Shown piece after piece: positions 5,705 to 6,648 of a stretch of DNA of 6,648 nucleotides. The translations under genes were made by a program, and so were the position numbers. How positions within the stretch are numbered: position 1 is the stretch's first letter; every line of letters begins with the position of its first letter. Source of the stretch: Candidatus Saccharimonadota bacterium (GTDB taxonomy: Bacteria > Patescibacteriota > Saccharimonadia > Saccharimonadales > UBA7683); contig JAGQNU010000045.1 in the NCBI GenBank assembly GCA_020427905.1, forward strand, positions 1 to 6,648. Reading direction: 5' to 3'. The notes beneath the pieces were generated by a model. That model made no database searches. It saw only the letters and a list, made by a program, of their open reading frames with translations, and was not told the origin of the DNA.

Positions 5705-6463
5705 TTACTCTTGATTGAAGTCTTTTGCGACTTTGCTATCGAGCCTTGCCTGGGCGTCTTTAAACTGTTGATTTACCTCAAGCGCAAATGGGTTCTCGTG
5801 CATGATTGACTCAAACAAGTCCCACGTATCCTTGGCCTGCACCATCTTCATGTCATACAAATCATCGTACGCCAAGGTACTCAGTTCACTCTTGGGGATA
5901 TCCATAATATCCATGACGCGCGCGATATAGTGGCTGAGCCCCTGCACATATGCCATCTCTTTGTCGTGCTGCTCTGGTGTTCGCTCAAGAACCTGTAACT
6001 CTAACTTCTCAGCAAGCAAGGTTATGAGTGTTTGATACTGCTCCTCAGCTGACCGTACATTGCTTACAACGCAGCGCAAATCCTTTATCCCACCACTCTT
6101 TTTGATTGAGGTAGGACCAAACAACGGATGGGTCCCAATAATTGAGCATGTTTTGGGCAAGCACTGCTCAAGTACGGCAAGTGGCTTAACTTTTACGGAG
6201 CAGACATCGATAACCAGCGCATTTGGATTGATACTTTGTTTATTGGTCGTGAAAAACTCTTCAAAGAACTGTGATGGAATCGATGGAATTATGATCGGTT
6301 GAGCCAGCACCTCATTAAGCGGAGCGAATCGCGCGTTAAACCCAGCATCTCCCTCAGCATGACTACGGGAGCTCACTACAAACTCGGCATATGGTGCGAG
6401 CCACTGTAAAATCACTTTAGTGAAATCACCATATCCAACTATTCCAATTTTGTACTTCTTCAT
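5705..6463 (-). CDS. Prephenate/arogenate dehydrogenase family protein
   Basis: This 252-residue protein begins with a Rossmann nucleotide-binding motif, KIGIVGYGDFTK (GxGxF, residues 5-16). Next come VIDVCSVKVKP (84-94, Asp-x-x-Ser-Val-Lys) and IIGTHPLFGP (108-117, matching the TyrA GxHPmfGP motif). Then comes HDKEMAYVQGLSHYIAR (166-182) with H166 and H178. TyrA enzymes oxidatively decarboxylate prephenate or arogenate in tyrosine synthesis using NAD(P). No other aromatic-pathway gene is present, so the true substrate is uncertain. I chose ATG 6463 because AGGAG lies 6 bp upstream and the Rossmann strand starts at once. An in-frame ATG at 6553 would add 30 residues translated from the tRNA-derived repeat and hairpins. 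This is the only gene here with a clear SD, which fits translation from a longer transcript, possibly from the upstream tRNA. Confidence 0.88.
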   Translation of the reverse strand: MKKYKIGIVGYGDFTKVILQWLAPYAEFVVSSRSHAEGDAGFNARFAPLNEVLAQPIIIPSIPSQFFEEFFTTNKQSINPNALVIDVCSVKVKPLAVLEQCLPKTCSIIGTHPLFGPTSIKKSGGIKDLRCVVSNVRSAEEQYQTLITLLAEKLELQVLERTPEQHDKEMAYVQGLSHYIARVMDIMDIPKSELSTLAYDDLYDMKMVQAKDTWDLFESIMHENPFALEVNQQFKDAQARLDSKVAKDFNQE

Positions 6464-6468
6464 AAAAA

Positions 6469-6491
6469 TCTCCTGGCGGAGAGAGCGGGAT
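6469..6491 (-). repeat. Copy of a tRNA 3' end, 23-bp direct repeat (gene-proximal copy)
   Basis: These 23 bp are identical to 6620-6642. On the minus strand the repeat reads from ATCCCGC through the acceptor strand, discriminator G and CCA, then GGAGA. The copy breaks off inside the T loop (CGAC before ATCCC instead of TTCGA), so it cannot be a functional tRNA. Its trailing GGAG is the SD of the dehydrogenase gene. Confidence 0.85.
6470..6474 (-). promoter_or_regulatory. Shine-Dalgarno site of the dehydrogenase gene
   Basis: AGGAG on the minus strand sits 6 nt (ATTTTT) before ATG 6463. It fixes the start codon and contrasts with the SD-less starts elsewhere in the window. It is immediately downstream of, and partly within, the CCA of the tRNA-like repeat. 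Confidence 0.8.
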
Positions 6492-6509
6492 GTCGCTACG
6501 CTCTTCCGC
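6476..6509 (-). other. Long inverted repeat just upstream of the dehydrogenase SD
   Basis: On the minus strand GCGGAAGAGCG pairs with CGCTCTCTCCGC: 11 base pairs with one bulged C, around an 11-nt loop. The 3' arm is the tRNA-derived repeat. The hairpin ends just before the AGGAG and would leave it free. The same CTCTCC bases can instead pair with GGAGA of the SD, around a GCCA loop. Confidence 0.6.
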
Positions 6510-6616
6510 TTAAACTTCCTCGAAGCGAGCTTCTGCGAGAGTTCTCGCTCCACCGAACCTTAGAACCGAATCAACCTTCTCTAGAAGAGAAATGCCCAAC
6601 GCATTGCGCTGGCCAC

Positions 6617-6636
6617 CTCTCTCCTGGCGGAGAGAG
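6617..6636. repeat. 8-bp inverted repeat at the tRNA 3' end and trailer
   Basis: CTCTCTCC-TGGC-GGAGAGAG is a perfect 8-bp inverted repeat. In the RNA, the 3' acceptor strand of the tRNA can pair with the trailer GGAGAGAG that directly follows CCA, instead of with its own 5' strand. The trailer therefore mimics the tRNA 5' end. Confidence 0.7.
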
Positions 6637-6642
6637 CGGGAT
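6620..6642 (-). repeat. 23-bp direct repeat, copy inside the tRNA 3' end
   Basis: This copy is identical to 6469-6491. It includes 18 bp of tRNA 3' sequence (end of the T loop, the 3' T-stem strand, the acceptor strand, discriminator and CCA) plus 5 bp of trailer. The repeat period is 151 bp. Confidence 0.85.
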
Positions 6643-6648
6643 TCGAAC
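6625..6648 (-). tRNA. 3' end of a tRNA gene, probably tRNA-Ser, cut by the window edge
   Basis: Read on the minus strand from 6648, the sequence gives the T loop TTCGAAT preceded by G, the T-stem strand CCCGC, the acceptor strand TCTCTCC, discriminator G and an encoded CCA ending at 6625. The implied 5' acceptor strand is GGAGAGA, which with discriminator G73 is typical of bacterial tRNA-Ser. The anticodon is outside the window, so the isotype is probable only. Confidence 0.85.

Larger units (their letters stand above)
6464..6624 (-). other. 161-bp structured spacer between the partial tRNA and the dehydrogenase gene
   Basis: There is no credible gene and no clear promoter. Minus-strand inverted repeats follow one another: GCCAGCGC/GCGTTGGGC (6594-6613, loop AAT, one bulge), TTCTC/GAGAA (6577-6591), GCGAG/CTCGC (6535-6548, loop AACT), and the long hairpin listed separately. 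TTCGGT occurs twice, 14 bp apart. No U-tract directly follows any stem, so these are not clear intrinsic terminators. Confidence 0.55.

Noticed and set aside
6464..6553. Thirty-residue N-terminal extension of the dehydrogenase from ATG 6553
   Set aside because: It would translate the tRNA-derived repeat and hairpins. The SD at 6470-6474 and the Rossmann motif fix the start at 6463.
6474..6565. A complete second tRNA-Ser ending at 6474
   Set aside because: Only the end of the T loop, the 3' T-stem strand, the acceptor strand and CCA are present. No matching 5' T-stem strand, GTTCGA or anticodon arm is found at the right distance.
6576..6592. An Arg(UCU)-like anticodon loop CTTCTAG in the spacer
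   Set aside because: The stem is short, and no D or T arm fits around it within the 151-nt segment. It is most likely a chance hairpin.
1..6648. CRISPR array, toxin-antitoxin pair, transposase or defence cassette
   Set aside because: No repeat-spacer series, small paired ORFs with suitable motifs, or transposase/nuclease signatures were seen. All long coding regions match housekeeping or stress families.

Overview
This 6.6-kb window is a compact piece of bacterial chromosome with very short intergenic gaps. It holds nine protein genes, and a partial tRNA gene runs off each end. The code looks standard: a TGA closes uppP exactly where the next gene starts, so SR1/Gracilibacteria-type recoding of TGA is unlikely. 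Mixed GC, single-gene transcription units, few Shine-Dalgarno sites and a small-genome gene set suggest Patescibacteria/CPR, perhaps a Saccharibacteria-like organism. That taxon is an inference from style, not from a marker gene.

Layout, left to right. Positions 1-47 hold the 5' part of tRNA-Ser(GCU) on the minus strand, with a near-consensus promoter. Divergent from it are yaaA (peroxide-stress family) and then a cation-diffusion-facilitator-like membrane protein. Converging on these is a minus-strand pair: an EamA/DMT transporter and an AlkD-type DNA alkylation repair protein. The repair gene is divergent from rlmH (23S rRNA methyltransferase). Next come uppP (undecaprenyl-diphosphatase) and a class I glutamine amidotransferase domain that overlaps it by ATGA. 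Back to back with that gene, on the minus strand, lie an UlaG-like metallo-beta-lactamase-fold hydrolase and a prephenate-dehydrogenase-family protein. The 161-bp gap to the right-hand partial tRNA contains a second copy of the 3' end of that tRNA and several inverted repeats.

The genes are mostly independent housekeeping and stress functions rather than one pathway: rRNA modification, lipid-carrier recycling, DNA repair, peroxide response and transport. The most notable feature is regulatory. At least six genes (yaaA, EamA, alkD-like, rlmH, uppP, MBL) have a TATACT/TACACT/TATAGT -10 box ending only 6-8 bp before the start codon, with no ribosome-binding site. This predicts leaderless mRNAs. 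The alkD/rlmH pair appears to fire from one perfectly palindromic -10 region inside a 25-bp gap. The exception is the dehydrogenase gene downstream of the right-hand tRNA: it has a real AGGAG, and that AGGAG lies inside a 23-bp direct repeat of the tRNA 3' end. I see no defence system, integrase, transposase or CRISPR array.
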